Notes under the pieces: generated by a model
Seen by the model: only the letters and a program-made list of their open reading frames with translations
Told to the model about the DNA's origin: nothing
Databases searched by the model: none
Part shown: piece by piece, positions 26,453 through 34,301 of the stretch
Layout: the number at the start of each line of letters is the position of its first letter
Position numbering within the stretch: the stretch's first letter is position 1
Program-made: the position numbers and the translations under genes
Assembly: GCF_001458395.1 (NCBI RefSeq)
Contig: NZ_CYSR01000009.1
Coordinates: 1 to 64,000 of the forward strand
Direction: 5' to 3'
Origin: Leisingera aquaemixtae
Lineage (GTDB): Bacteria; Pseudomonadota; Alphaproteobacteria; Rhodobacterales; Rhodobacteraceae
Length of the DNA: 64,000 bases

Positions 26453-26840
26453 CAGGTTGTTCTCACTTTCACGTCGCAATTGCGGTTCAGCTGTCCCAAG
26501 GGGCTGCCGACGGCGGCGCCGCGGCTGGGGTTCAGCCCGCGCGCCGGCAAACAGTGGACCCGCCCTGTGTATGCGTCAAGCGCAGGCGCGGGCGGGCGGG
26601 CCGTCTCCTGTCTGGCGCGGCGCGCTGCTGACTGGGCTGGCAGGATGACCCGTCCCGGCCGGGCCGGAGGGGGCAAAAACGCCAGACTGGCCCGAATTTG
26701 CGCACTCTCCAGCCTGTGGGCCGCACGCATCAGTTCCGGACAAAGCCGCGGCGGGCGGCAGGAAGAGCTTCGCGGCGCCGTCCGCTGCTGCCTATGATTC
26801 CGGGAACGCCCGCATCAGACAGGGCGCCCAGAGGCAAGCC
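26453..26840. other. intergenic region between divergent genes, no gene recognised
   Basis: 388 bp of GC-rich sequence between the aldehyde dehydrogenase start and the outer-membrane lipoprotein start. Open frames here have low-complexity Arg/Pro/Ala composition and no domain. I see no strong promoter consensus and no RNA gene. Confidence 0.4.
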
Positions 26841-28268
26841 ATGAGCAGATCCAATTGGACAGCCCGTTCCGTGCTGCTGGCCGGAACTCTCCTGTGCAGC
26901 TGCACCGCCGCGGGCCGGGATTACCAGCGTCCCGCCTTCGCGGTGCCGGCCAGCTATTACCAGACCCGCTCCTTTGCCACCGTGCAGGGCGCGGCTGAAA
27001 CCTGGTGGCAGGGGCTGAACGATGCCGCCCTGGACCGGCTGGTGGCGGCAGGGCTGGCGCAGAACCTGGATATCAAATCCGCCCGCCAGCGCCTTAAGGC
27101 GGCTGAGGCGGTGCGCCGTGCCAGCGGCCGCCCGGAACAGGTGCGCGGCGATCTGGAGGGCAGCTCGGTCTTTTCGCGCCGGAACTCGCAGGACGGCTCA
27201 ACCAGCCTGGACTCCGCCGAAATCGGCGCCACCTATGTGTTCGACCTGTTCGGCGGCTTCCAGCGCCACTCCGAACGGGCCGTTGCCGACCGCGACGCGC
27301 AGTTCTACCAGATGGCCACCACCCGGCTGGCGATCATCGACGCGATCACCCGCACCTATATCGAGGCGCGGTTTTTCCAGCGCGGCGCCGCCGTTACCCG
27401 CAAGACGATCGGGCTGCGCCGGCAGATCCTGGCCACGGTGGAGGAGCTGGAGGCCGCCCGCGCCGTCCTCGCCCTGGATCTGGAGCGCACCAAGCTGCAG
27501 GTCGCCAGCGCCAAGGCGGATCTGCCGGGCTTCATCTCCGGTTATGAGGCGTCCGTTTTTGCCCTGGCCACGCTGCTGGACCGCGACGCATCCGAGGTGT
27601 TTGCGATGATGCAGAACAGTTCCGGCCAGCCCCATCCCTCAACCCAGCCCGAACTGGGCGTGCCTGCCAGCCTGTTGCGCAACCGTCCCGATGTGCTGCT
27701 GGCCGAAGCCCATCTGCGCAGCGCCACCGCCGGTATCGGCGTCACCGAGGCCGAGCTTTACCCGTCGCTCGAAGTCACCGGCTCCATCGAGGCGTTCCGC
27801 GGCCTGCCCGATCTCTACCAGATCGGGCCGTCGCTGCGGCTGCCGCTGTTCAACCGCCCGGTTCTGCGCGCCTTCCACGAGCGCGCCATCGCCGAGGCCA
27901 AAGCCACCGAATACGATTACCGCGCAGCGGTGCGCGGCGCGGTGGAAGAGGTGCAGGCGCAGCAAAGCGCGCTGAAGGCCGCCCGGGAGCGCACCGCAGC
28001 GCAGGCGCGGGCGGTCAGTCTGGGCGGCAAGGTTGCCGATCTTGCGCGCGAAACCTTCCGGGCCAATGAAATCACCCTGTTCGACCTTCTGAACACCGAG
28101 GAAGCCCTGCGCGACAACGAGCTGAGCCTGATCGCCGCCCGCCGCGACCTGGCGCTGTCCTGGGCCCGGCTGCAGATCGCCCTGGGCAAGGGCTGGGCAC
28201 CCGATCGCCCCCCGGCCAGCGCGGTCGCGGCCTTGGAGGCGGCAGAGTCAGACCCTGAGACTGAGTAA
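26841..28268 (+). CDS. outer-membrane efflux lipoprotein (NodT/OprM, TolC family)
   Basis: A 475-residue protein with a lipoprotein signal (LLAGTLLCSC, acylated Cys about 21). Two TolC-like repeats follow, with ETWWQGLNDAALDRLVAAGLAQNLDIKSARQRL in the first and GVPASLLRNRPDVLLAEAHLRSATAGIGVTEAELYPSL, the usual OEP signature, in the second. It would form the trimeric outer-membrane channel of an RND or similar exporter. No membrane-fusion or RND pump genes are adjacent, so it is an orphan channel component here. Confidence 0.88.
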   Translation: MSRSNWTARSVLLAGTLLCSCTAAGRDYQRPAFAVPASYYQTRSFATVQGAAETWWQGLNDAALDRLVAAGLAQNLDIKSARQRLKAAEAVRRASGRPEQVRGDLEGSSVFSRRNSQDGSTSLDSAEIGATYVFDLFGGFQRHSERAVADRDAQFYQMATTRLAIIDAITRTYIEARFFQRGAAVTRKTIGLRRQILATVEELEAARAVLALDLERTKLQVASAKADLPGFISGYEASVFALATLLDRDASEVFAMMQNSSGQPHPSTQPELGVPASLLRNRPDVLLAEAHLRSATAGIGVTEAELYPSLEVTGSIEAFRGLPDLYQIGPSLRLPLFNRPVLRAFHERAIAEAKATEYDYRAAVRGAVEEVQAQQSALKAARERTAAQARAVSLGGKVADLARETFRANEITLFDLLNTEEALRDNELSLIAARRDLALSWARLQIALGKGWAPDRPPASAVAALEAAESDPETE

Positions 28269-28351
28269 GGTGAAACCGTGTTCCGCACGCCGCGGACCGG
28301 CCCGCCCCTTGGCGGCGCGGACGCTGCCCGCGCCGTGCCGCAGCCCTGGCC

Positions 28352-28591
28352 TTAGGCCTGTTCTTCCTGCATCTGCTCCACCATCCGGCGGGCGCGCTTG
28401 CACTGCAGCTTGTCGCGCAGCGGGCTGTCGGGGTCGATGTCCTTGGAGCAGACGACGCATTTGTCGGCACCGGAAATCGCGTTCAGCCCGCCGCAGCTGC
28501 CCTTGATCTTCTTGCCCATCAGCATCACCCCCAGCGACATGCCCAGGGTCACGATCAGAAGCAGGATAAAGGCCAAAAGAAAGGTGCTCAT
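28352..28591 (-). CDS. nqrM: Na+-NQR maturation protein NqrM
   Basis: A 79-residue protein with one N-terminal membrane segment (FLLAFILLLIVTLGMSLGVMLMG) and four cysteines, C33, C45, C48 and C64, in GSCGGLNAISGADKCVVCSKDID. This is the DUF539/NqrM pattern. NqrM is needed to assemble Na+-translocating NADH:quinone reductase, probably by delivering iron to the Cys site between NqrD and NqrE (family knowledge). It follows apbE on the same strand by 33 bp, as in many nqr operons, but the structural nqr genes lie 5.7 kb away. Confidence 0.92.
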   Translation of the reverse strand: MSTFLLAFILLLIVTLGMSLGVMLMGKKIKGSCGGLNAISGADKCVVCSKDIDPDSPLRDKLQCKRARRMVEQMQEEQA

Positions 28592-28624
28592 TGGGGTCCC
28601 TCGCGATGTCGCTCAGTACGCGGC

Positions 28625-29659
28625 TCAGTTTCCGGTCAGCGCCTCGAAAGCGCTGCTTGCAGAGGTCATATAGGCATCTTCGCCGGCTTGCACGTCCCGA
28701 TCGATGAAAAACACGGCAAGTTTATGCTGCTCCGCCAGCTTCAGCCCGTCCGCGCTGCCCAGAACCAGCATCGCGGTCGCCCAGGCATCCGCCAGCATCG
28801 CGTTGTCCGCAATCACCGTGACCGAGGCGGTGCGGTGCGTCACCGGCCGCCCGGCAACCGGGTCCAGGATGTGGGAATAGCGCTGGCCCTCATGCTCGAA
28901 ATAATTGCGGTAATCGCCGGAGGTCGCCAGGCCCAGGTTGCTGACCGGCACGATCAGCTGCACCGTCTGCGCCGCCGCATCCGGTTTCTCGATGCCGATG
29001 CGCCAGGCCTCGCCCTTGGCGTTTTGCCCCTTGGTCACCAGATCGCCGCCGATCTCCACCATGTAGTTCTCAACGCCAAAGCCCTGCAGCGTCTGCGCCA
29101 CCGCGTCGACCCCGTATCCCTTGGCAATCGCCGACAGGTTGATGCCGGTCTGCGGCGCGGATTTCTTCAGGGTGCCGGCCCCTGCATCCAGCGTCAGCAG
29201 CCGGCCCTGCCCGACGCCCTCCAGCGCTTTGGCGATGGCCGCATCGGACGGCACCGGGTCCTCCGGCTTGCGCGGGCCGAAGCCCCACAGCTCGATCAGC
29301 GGGCCAAGCGTCACGTCGAACTTGCCGCCGGTCTTTTCATGCACGTCATTGGCTGCCGCCAGCACATGGGCAAATTCCGGCGACACCCGCACCGGCGCAG
29401 TGCTGCGCGCGGCGGAAAAGGTGGACACTTCCGAGGCCGGATCCCAGTTCGACATCTTGGCGTTGACCGCCGCCAGGGTGGCGTCCACCTCCGCGGCCAG
29501 CCGCTCCTGGTCCAGATCCGCACCGATGGCGGTCACGCTGTAGGTGGTGCCCATGGTCTGGCCCGACAGGCGGACCTCCTCCGGCTCGCTGCCAAACCAG
29601 CAGCCGGACGCCAGCAGCACCGCGGGCAGGATCAGGGCAAGCAGGAACCTTCTGGGCAT
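28625..29659 (-). CDS. apbE: FAD:protein FMN transferase (ApbE), lipoprotein
   Basis: A 344-residue periplasmic lipoprotein (lipobox LLASGC, Cys20). The ApbE core is present: GQTMGTTYSV, MSNWDPASEVSTF, INLSAIAKGYGVD, and the C-terminal YSHILDPVAGRPV and DAWATAMLVLG. ApbE transfers FMN from FAD to Thr/Ser in D-x-x-[SA]-G-A-T motifs. Such motifs are present in the NqrB and NqrC encoded in this window, its likely substrates. It forms a unit with nqrM. Confidence 0.93.
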   Translation of the reverse strand: MPRRFLLALILPAVLLASGCWFGSEPEEVRLSGQTMGTTYSVTAIGADLDQERLAAEVDATLAAVNAKMSNWDPASEVSTFSAARSTAPVRVSPEFAHVLAAANDVHEKTGGKFDVTLGPLIELWGFGPRKPEDPVPSDAAIAKALEGVGQGRLLTLDAGAGTLKKSAPQTGINLSAIAKGYGVDAVAQTLQGFGVENYMVEIGGDLVTKGQNAKGEAWRIGIEKPDAAAQTVQLIVPVSNLGLATSGDYRNYFEHEGQRYSHILDPVAGRPVTHRTASVTVIADNAMLADAWATAMLVLGSADGLKLAEQHKLAVFFIDRDVQAGEDAYMTSASSAFEALTGN

Positions 29660-29726
29660 CGGTCAACCTCCGGGGATAAAACTGGCGCTGCTATGCCCCT
29701 GCCCCGCGCCAGAGTCAAATGCCGCC

Positions 29727-29915
29727 TCAGAACTTCAGCGGCACAAAGGCCAGGGCCAGAAGGCCAACCGCGGCGGGCACCCCGAACAGCCAGGCCCTCA
29801 GCCGCGCATCGGGCGGCTGGGTCTTCCAGTTCTGCCGGTACAGATGGCCGCAGACCACCACCACGAACACGGTCAGCGCGCCGGTGACGGGGGTCAGATA
29901 GAGGGATTCGAACAT
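29727..29915 (-). CDS. small two-helix membrane protein upstream of apbE
   Basis: A 62-residue protein with two predicted membrane segments (about 10-24 and 43-60) separated by a basic loop, RQNWKTQPPDARLRAW. It is 67 bp upstream of apbE on the same strand. I do not recognise a family. The position suggests a co-transcribed accessory to flavinylation or to the Nqr complex, but this is inference. Coding is supported by clean hydrophobic periodicity and a GGAAA ribosome site. Confidence 0.6.
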   Translation of the reverse strand: MFESLYLTPVTGALTVFVVVVCGHLYRQNWKTQPPDARLRAWLFGVPAAVGLLALAFVPLKF

Positions 29916-30024
29916 GTTGTTTTCCGGCCTTTGTTAGCGCTCGCGTCATTTCGCCCCTTCCCGGATGGCAATCCGCCGTTAAGATGGGGGCATGACCTGA
30001 TGCAGGATAGGAGGAGACCCGCGC

Positions 30025-30549
30025 ATGGCACCGTTCTCATACCAGCCTCCGACCCGGGGCGACAAGGCCGGGCAGCAAAGCCACAGCCAGTCGCCCGAGT
30101 CGAATTTGTCGCACGGCCAGTCCACCGTTGCGAAGCTTCTGGAGGCCAAGGGCGACGCGATTTTCGCAATCCGCCCGAACGACACCGTCGGCCATGCGGT
30201 GGAGGCGCTGCGCGACAAGCGCATCGGCGCACTGGTGGTGACCGACCAGAACGGCGCGCTGCAGGGCATCCTGTCGGAGCGCGACATCGTGCGGCGGCTG
30301 GCAGAGACGCCGGGCCACACCCTGCCGCAGCTGGTCGAGGACATCATGACCCGCGAGGTCAAGACCTGCAAACCGGACGACCTGCTGATCGACGTCGCCA
30401 AGGTGATGAACGAGGGCCGCTTCCGCCACCTGCCGGTGGTCAAGGACGACCGTCTTTGCGGGATGATCACGGTGGGCGACGTGGTGAACTTCCGCCTGCA
30501 GGAGCTGGAGTATGAGGCCCTGCGCATGAAACAGATGATCGTCGGCTAG
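30025..30549 (+). CDS. CBS-domain pair protein
   Basis: A 174-residue cytoplasmic protein. After a polar Gln/Ser-rich leader (1-33) it holds two tandem CBS motifs (AIFAIRPNDTVGHAVEALRDKRIGALVV and VKTCKPDDLLIDVAKVMNEGRFRHLPVV), which together form a Bateman module that binds adenosyl ligands. A C-terminal helix, FRLQELEYEALRMKQMIVG, follows. Stand-alone CBS pairs of this type are common in alphaproteobacteria with unknown partners. Strong AGGAGGAG ribosome site before the ATG at 30025. Divergent from the small membrane protein / apbE / nqrM unit. Confidence 0.88.
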   Translation: MAPFSYQPPTRGDKAGQQSHSQSPESNLSHGQSTVAKLLEAKGDAIFAIRPNDTVGHAVEALRDKRIGALVVTDQNGALQGILSERDIVRRLAETPGHTLPQLVEDIMTREVKTCKPDDLLIDVAKVMNEGRFRHLPVVKDDRLCGMITVGDVVNFRLQELEYEALRMKQMIVG

Positions 30550-30672
30550 GGCGCTTGGCCTTTCCGGCACAGGCTCCGGCCCGGACACCCTGCGGTGCTC
30601 CGGGCTGGTTCCGCTGGCGGACAGCGGCAAAGCCGATGCCCGCAGAGGAAAGCCAAGGCGGCTTTTGTGCGG

Positions 30673-30700
30673 GACGGCTCCGTTGCACAAATCGGCTGAA
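30673..30700 (-). mobile_element. terminal inverted repeat of a degraded IS element
   Basis: GGCTCCGTTGCACAAATCGG resembles the ends of a widespread DDE insertion-sequence group whose termini read GGCTCTGTTGCA-like. It lies 30 bp beyond the stop of the transposase fragment, where the right end of an intact element would be. The opposite end was not found, so the element is truncated. Confidence 0.6.
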
Positions 30701-30729
30701 AGCCGAGCTTCCCCTGTCCGCGGACAGAC

Positions 30730-30840
30730 TTATCCCAGGATCTCTGTGACGGGTATGCCGAGCGCGGTGTAGCCATTCATGACGGCGATGCGGACATGGC
30801 GCTCCGCGACTTGGCGATCGAAGTCCCGTGCCATGAGGCG
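30730..30840 (-). pseudogene. C-terminal fragment of a DDE transposase (IS5-like)
   Basis: The last 35 or so residues, LMARDFDRQVAERHVRIAVMN followed by GYTALGIPVTEILG and a stop, match from memory the C terminus of IS5-type transposases common in Rhodobacteraceae plasmids. Upstream of it the frame changes into unrelated sequence. No DDE catalytic residues remain, so it cannot be active. It marks past transposition beside the nitronate monooxygenase cluster. Confidence 0.6.
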
Positions 30841-31001
30841 CTGATGCGCCGGGGCACACGAGCAAATTCGTTCTGGATCATGCCTGCTGAGACCCGGCAG
30901 AAATGAAACCTGCGGGAGCGTCTCCGCCCCCGCCCGTTCCGGTGCATGAGTATCCGCCGCCCCGGCCGCCCCGCTCCCTGCCGGACATGGGGCGCAAGCG
31001 G

Positions 31002-31988
31002 TCAGGTCAAGGCGCTTGCCCGCCCGGCGGCGGACGCGGCCCTGGCAAGGCACTGCCGCGCGTCCGTCATGAGGTTCGCCAGAATATCCCCCGCAGGCGG
31101 CGCCGAGCGGATCATGCCGATGCCTTCGCCCGTAATGGCGGTTGCGATGTCCGGATCCCCCGCCTCCTGAGCCGCCGCCCATTTGGCCGCTTCAGCGCCC
31201 GCTTGCAGCTGCAAGGCGTCCTCTGCCCCGTGCCACTTCTGGATAAAGGGATTGCGCAGAACGCGGACGTTGTAACGGCCGGGCCAGTCCAGACCGCGGA
31301 CCACGTCCACCACCCGGGTGCGGATGGTGTCATCCCCCGTTGCCGCCAGCGCGCGGTTCAGAATGCGCGGATGCACCAGCGCCTCGCGCGAGGCCCAGAA
31401 CCGGGTGCCGATCACCGCCCCGTCCGCGCCGAGCATCAGGGCCGCTGCAAGGCCGCGCCCGTCCGTGATGCCGCCTGCGGCGCACAGCAGCGCCTGGCTG
31501 TTCTGGCGCGCGATCTCGTCCGCGATCTCGGGCACCAGGGCAAAGGTGCCGCGGGCCTCTCCATGGCCGCCGGCATCCGCCCCTTGGGCGACGATGATGT
31601 CCGCTCCGCAGTCCAGCGCCTGCTGCGCATCGCGCAGGGTCTGGACCTGGCAGATCAGCGGCACGCCGGCCTGCCGGATCGCGGGCGCAAACGGCGCCGG
31701 GTCGCCGAAGGACAGGAAAACCGCCGCCGGGTCCTGCGCCAGCACCCGCTCCAGCAGGTGCGGCTGTTCCGCCAGCTTCCAGGTGATCAGCCCGCAGCCC
31801 GCGCGGGCGCCCGCGGCGATGGCGAACTGCTGTTCGATCCACCCGGCATCTCCGTAACCGCCCCCGATCATGCCCAGCCCGCCGGCATTGGAGACAGCGC
31901 TGGCCAGCGCGCCGCCCGCCGCAAAGGCCATCGGCGCCTGGATCACCGGACAGGTGATCCCCAGCGCCTCTGTCAGCCGCGTCTTCAT
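31002..31988 (-). CDS. nitronate monooxygenase (2-nitropropane dioxygenase family)
   Basis: A 328-residue FMN TIM-barrel enzyme. It starts TEALGITCPVIQAPMAFAAGGALASAVSNAGGLGMIGGG, contains the FMN-binding VAQGADAGGHGE segment and the AAGGITDGRGLAAALMLGADGAVIGTRF barrel strand typical of the family. It would oxidise alkyl nitronates, such as propionate 3-nitronate, with O2. Some members are instead enoyl-ACP reductase FabK-like, a possible alternative. The start overlaps the end of the tautomerase gene by 4 bp, so they are translationally coupled. Confidence 0.85.
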   Translation of the reverse strand: MKTRLTEALGITCPVIQAPMAFAAGGALASAVSNAGGLGMIGGGYGDAGWIEQQFAIAAGARAGCGLITWKLAEQPHLLERVLAQDPAAVFLSFGDPAPFAPAIRQAGVPLICQVQTLRDAQQALDCGADIIVAQGADAGGHGEARGTFALVPEIADEIARQNSQALLCAAGGITDGRGLAAALMLGADGAVIGTRFWASREALVHPRILNRALAATGDDTIRTRVVDVVRGLDWPGRYNVRVLRNPFIQKWHGAEDALQLQAGAEAAKWAAAQEAGDPDIATAITGEGIGMIRSAPPAGDILANLMTDARQCLARAASAAGRASALT

Positions 31989-32206
31989 TGCGCCTGCTTC
32001 CGGTACTCCTGCACCGGCAGGCCGCCAACGCCCCAATCTTCCAGCGGGACCTCATCGATCACCACAAATGTGGTCGCCGGGTTCTTGCCCAAAACATCCT
32101 GCAGCAGACCGGTCACCCCGGCGATCAGCTGCGCCTTCTGGTCTGCGCTGGGGCCGGTGCCATCGGGGCCGCCTTCGCGGGTCACTTTGATATTCACATA
32201 GGGCAT
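31985..32206 (-). CDS. 4-oxalocrotonate tautomerase-like small enzyme
   Basis: A 73-residue protein starting MPYVNIKVTREG. After Met removal the N-terminal proline (Pro1) is the catalytic base of the tautomerase superfamily, and the length matches 4-oxalocrotonate tautomerase monomers. The substrate is unknown. It is followed with a 4-bp overlap by nitronate monooxygenase and preceded 3 bp away by an NTF2-like protein, so it is part of a tight operon. Confidence 0.86.
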   Translation of the reverse strand: MPYVNIKVTREGGPDGTGPSADQKAQLIAGVTGLLQDVLGKNPATTFVVIDEVPLEDWGVGGLPVQEYRKQAQ

Positions 32207-32209
32207 CGT

Positions 32210-32590
32210 TCAGTCCTTTCGCGGAACATATGAGAACACTTTTGCAACGATGCGCCATTCGGCGTCGTGGCGGACAAGGGTCAGCAGGTCGTGGAAATCC
32301 CTGCCCATCATGGTCATCCGGGCGCTGACGCGGGCCAGCCGGCCGCTGGCAAAGGCGATCTCCAGGATCTCCTCCTCGCGCGCCTCACCACGTTTGGCCG
32401 GCGGCTCGCGGCAATCGACGCGGGCCATGTAGGTTTCAAGATCCAGATACAGCTCATCGCCTTCGGTGGCGCAGACATAGGCCAGCTGCGGGTGAAAAAC
32501 CTTGCGCAGCAGGGCGCTGTCGGCTTGATGGAGGCCCTCGAAATAGGCCTCCATCAGTGCCCCGACCTCATTGTGGGCGGCAGGCGTCAT
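32210..32590 (-). CDS. NTF2-like / SnoaL-type protein
   Basis: A 126-residue cone-shaped NTF2-fold protein: an N-terminal helix (NEVGALMEAYFEGLHQADSALLRKVFHP), then beta strands including ARVSARMTMMGRDFHDLLTLVRHDAEWRIVAKVF. Such proteins act as small hydrolases or isomerases, or bind ligands. It overlaps the GST gene by 4 bp. Its role in this operon is unknown. Confidence 0.82.
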   Translation of the reverse strand: MTPAAHNEVGALMEAYFEGLHQADSALLRKVFHPQLAYVCATEGDELYLDLETYMARVDCREPPAKRGEAREEEILEIAFASGRLARVSARMTMMGRDFHDLLTLVRHDAEWRIVAKVFSYVPRKD

Positions 32591-33198
32591 TGGATCAGCC
32601 CCTCAGCGCGCATCGCCGCCTGGGCCGACGGGCGGGATGCGCTGCGGCTGACGAAGGCCGCCAGATTGGGCCAGCGGGCCAGGCCGATGCCGGTGAAGTT
32701 CGCCCAGTTCGAGACCACGAACAGATAGGCATCGGCCACCGAGAACCGGTTTTCGACCAGCCACTCGCGGCCATCCTCCAGCTGCGCCTCGATCAGGTCG
32801 AATTTGCCCGCAACCGCGCTGCGCGCGTCGTTTTTGCCGGCTTCGGACGTGCCCTCGCGGAACAGCGGGCCAAAGGCCTTGTGCAGTTCGGTCCCGATCC
32901 AGTTGAGCTGTTCCTGCATCCGGGCCCGGGCCAGGGTGCCCGCCGCCGGCGCCAGACCTGCCTCCGGATGGCTGTCCGCGATGTACTGGAGAACCGCCGC
33001 CCCTTCAGTCAGGATGCTGCCGTCGTCCAGGCCCAGGGCCGGAACATAGCCTTTGGGATTGATCGCACGGTAATCCGCGCCGCTTTCGGTCCGCCCGGCC
33101 GCTGTGTCGACCGCTTCGATGTCAAACGGGCGGCCGGTTTCATAGAGGGCGATGTGGCTGGCCAGCGGGCAGGCACCGGGTTTGTAGTAGAGTTTCAT
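32587..33198 (-). CDS. glutathione S-transferase
   Basis: A 203-residue two-domain GST. The N-terminal thioredoxin-like domain begins MKLYYKPGACPLASHIALYETG, the beta-class bacterial GST start with a Cys near residue 10, and GSILTEGAAVLQYIADSHP carries the glutathione-binding Glu/Ser-equivalent segment. A helical C domain follows. It conjugates or otherwise uses glutathione in detoxification. ATG at 33198 with an AGGAG site; divergent from a LysR gene and first in a four-gene operon. Confidence 0.9.
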   Translation of the reverse strand: MKLYYKPGACPLASHIALYETGRPFDIEAVDTAAGRTESGADYRAINPKGYVPALGLDDGSILTEGAAVLQYIADSHPEAGLAPAAGTLARARMQEQLNWIGTELHKAFGPLFREGTSEAGKNDARSAVAGKFDLIEAQLEDGREWLVENRFSVADAYLFVVSNWANFTGIGLARWPNLAAFVSRSASRPSAQAAMRAEGLIQ

Positions 33199-33237
33199 GA
33201 CAGTCTCCTGTGGTGGCGATGCCCTCTGACTACCTCC

Positions 33238-33261
33238 CGATATGATTGATTGATAATATCG
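33238..33261. promoter_or_regulatory. inverted repeat CGATAT-N12-ATATCG between divergent LysR and GST genes
   Basis: CGATAT at 33238-33243 and ATATCG at 33256-33261 are exact complements spaced by 12 bp, in the 102-bp AT-rich gap between the divergent starts. This is the expected geometry of a LysR recognition site. No ligand or footprint data exist here; it is inferred from position and symmetry. Confidence 0.5.
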
Positions 33262-33300
33262 AGTTTTCAAGATAACGATTACAGAAATATATCATGTTGA

Positions 33301-34191
33301 ATGCTGATGAAACACGGCCAGCTCCTTGCCCTTGAAGCGATCGTCTCGACCGGTACCTTCCGCGGCGCGGCGGAGCGCCTGAACAAGTCGCAGTCCGCCA
33401 TCAGCCACACAATCCGCCAGCTGGAGGAGGAGCTGGAGCTGGAGCTGTTCAGCCGCGAGGCCTACCGCCCCGCGCTCACCCCGGCAGGCGAGATATTTTA
33501 CCGCGAGGCGTCGCGGGTGCTGCGGCAGATGCAGGGGCTTCGATCCACCGCCGCCCGGCTGCGCGCCCGCGAAGAGCCGGAGCTGACACTTGCCGTCAGT
33601 GCCACCATGGACCTGGACCCTTTGCTGCCGGCGCTTGCGGACACCGGACGGCGCCACCCGGCGACCCACCTTCGGCTGCGCATGGAAATGATGGGCGGCC
33701 CGATTGCCCGGCTGATGGAGGGCAAGGCGGATATCGCGGTCGCCTCCCTCGACGGGGTGCCGCTGGACGATGTGGAGGCAGAGCCGGTTGCCGAGGTCAC
33801 GATCCGGCCGGTGGCCAGTCCCGCCTTGAACCTGCCCGCCGGACCCCGCGCCTTGTCGGCATCCGAAATGCAAAGCCATGTGCAGGTGGTCGCCGCCGGC
33901 ACTGGCGGCGCGGCGCATGAACAGAGCCGCGATCTGTTGCCCGGCGGCCTGAAATGGACGGTTTCCGATCTCGCGGCCAAGAAAAAGGTGATCCTCGCCG
34001 GTCTCGGCTGGGGCGGTCTGCCGGATCACATGACAGAGGAGGAACGGCGGACCGGGGCTTTGCTTCCCCTGAACCTGGAAGGGTTTCCGCTGCGCCGGAC
34101 GATGATTTTCAAGATGCGGCGCAGGGATCAGGCAATAGGTGTCGTTGCCGATGAGCTCTGGAACAGGATCGGGACTGCCATGCCGGCCTAG
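33301..34191 (+). CDS. LysR-family transcriptional regulator
   Basis: A 296-residue LysR protein with its HTH at about 6-64 (LLALEAIVSTGTFRGAAERLNKSQSAISHTIRQLE). Two ATGs six bases apart (33301, 33307) are possible starts. It is divergent from the GST / NTF2-like / tautomerase / nitronate monooxygenase operon, with an inverted repeat in between, and is very likely its regulator. It ends before a bidirectional terminator shared with nqrF. Confidence 0.87.
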   Translation: MLMKHGQLLALEAIVSTGTFRGAAERLNKSQSAISHTIRQLEEELELELFSREAYRPALTPAGEIFYREASRVLRQMQGLRSTAARLRAREEPELTLAVSATMDLDPLLPALADTGRRHPATHLRLRMEMMGGPIARLMEGKADIAVASLDGVPLDDVEAEPVAEVTIRPVASPALNLPAGPRALSASEMQSHVQVVAAGTGGAAHEQSRDLLPGGLKWTVSDLAAKKKVILAGLGWGGLPDHMTEEERRTGALLPLNLEGFPLRRTMIFKMRRRDQAIGVVADELWNRIGTAMPA

Positions 34192-34250
34192 AGCAGGACC
34201 TGCCCCAGGGCAGCCGGTCCGCCCCTGCTCCGCCCGCTCCAAACGGCAAA

Positions 34251-34278
34251 GCCCCGGATGTCTCCATCCGGGGCTTTT
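34251..34278. terminator. bidirectional rho-independent terminator
   Basis: GCCCCGGATG and CATCCGGGGC form a perfect 10-bp stem with a 4-nt loop, followed by TTTTGAT on the plus strand and preceded by AAA, so it can work in both directions. It separates the convergent LysR gene and nqrF. Confidence 0.85.
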
Positions 34279-34301
34279 GATCTTCCGCTTCGGGGTCCGG
34301 C

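Larger units (their letters stand above)
30550..31001. other. gene-poor region containing an IS remnant
   Basis: 452 bp between the CBS-pair gene and the nitronate monooxygenase gene. It holds an insertion-sequence terminal repeat and the transposase C-terminal fragment described separately. The rest (30550-30670 and about 30850-31000) shows no convincing gene. Confidence 0.5.

Noticed and set aside
26448-26840. Small genes in the gap between aldehyde dehydrogenase and the outer-membrane lipoprotein
   Set aside because: Several overlapping frames on both strands with no domain; no preference for one.
30730-31182. A 150-residue intact gene on the minus strand
   Set aside because: Only the last 35 or so residues look like a transposase C terminus; the upstream part is an unrelated frame, so it is a fragment.
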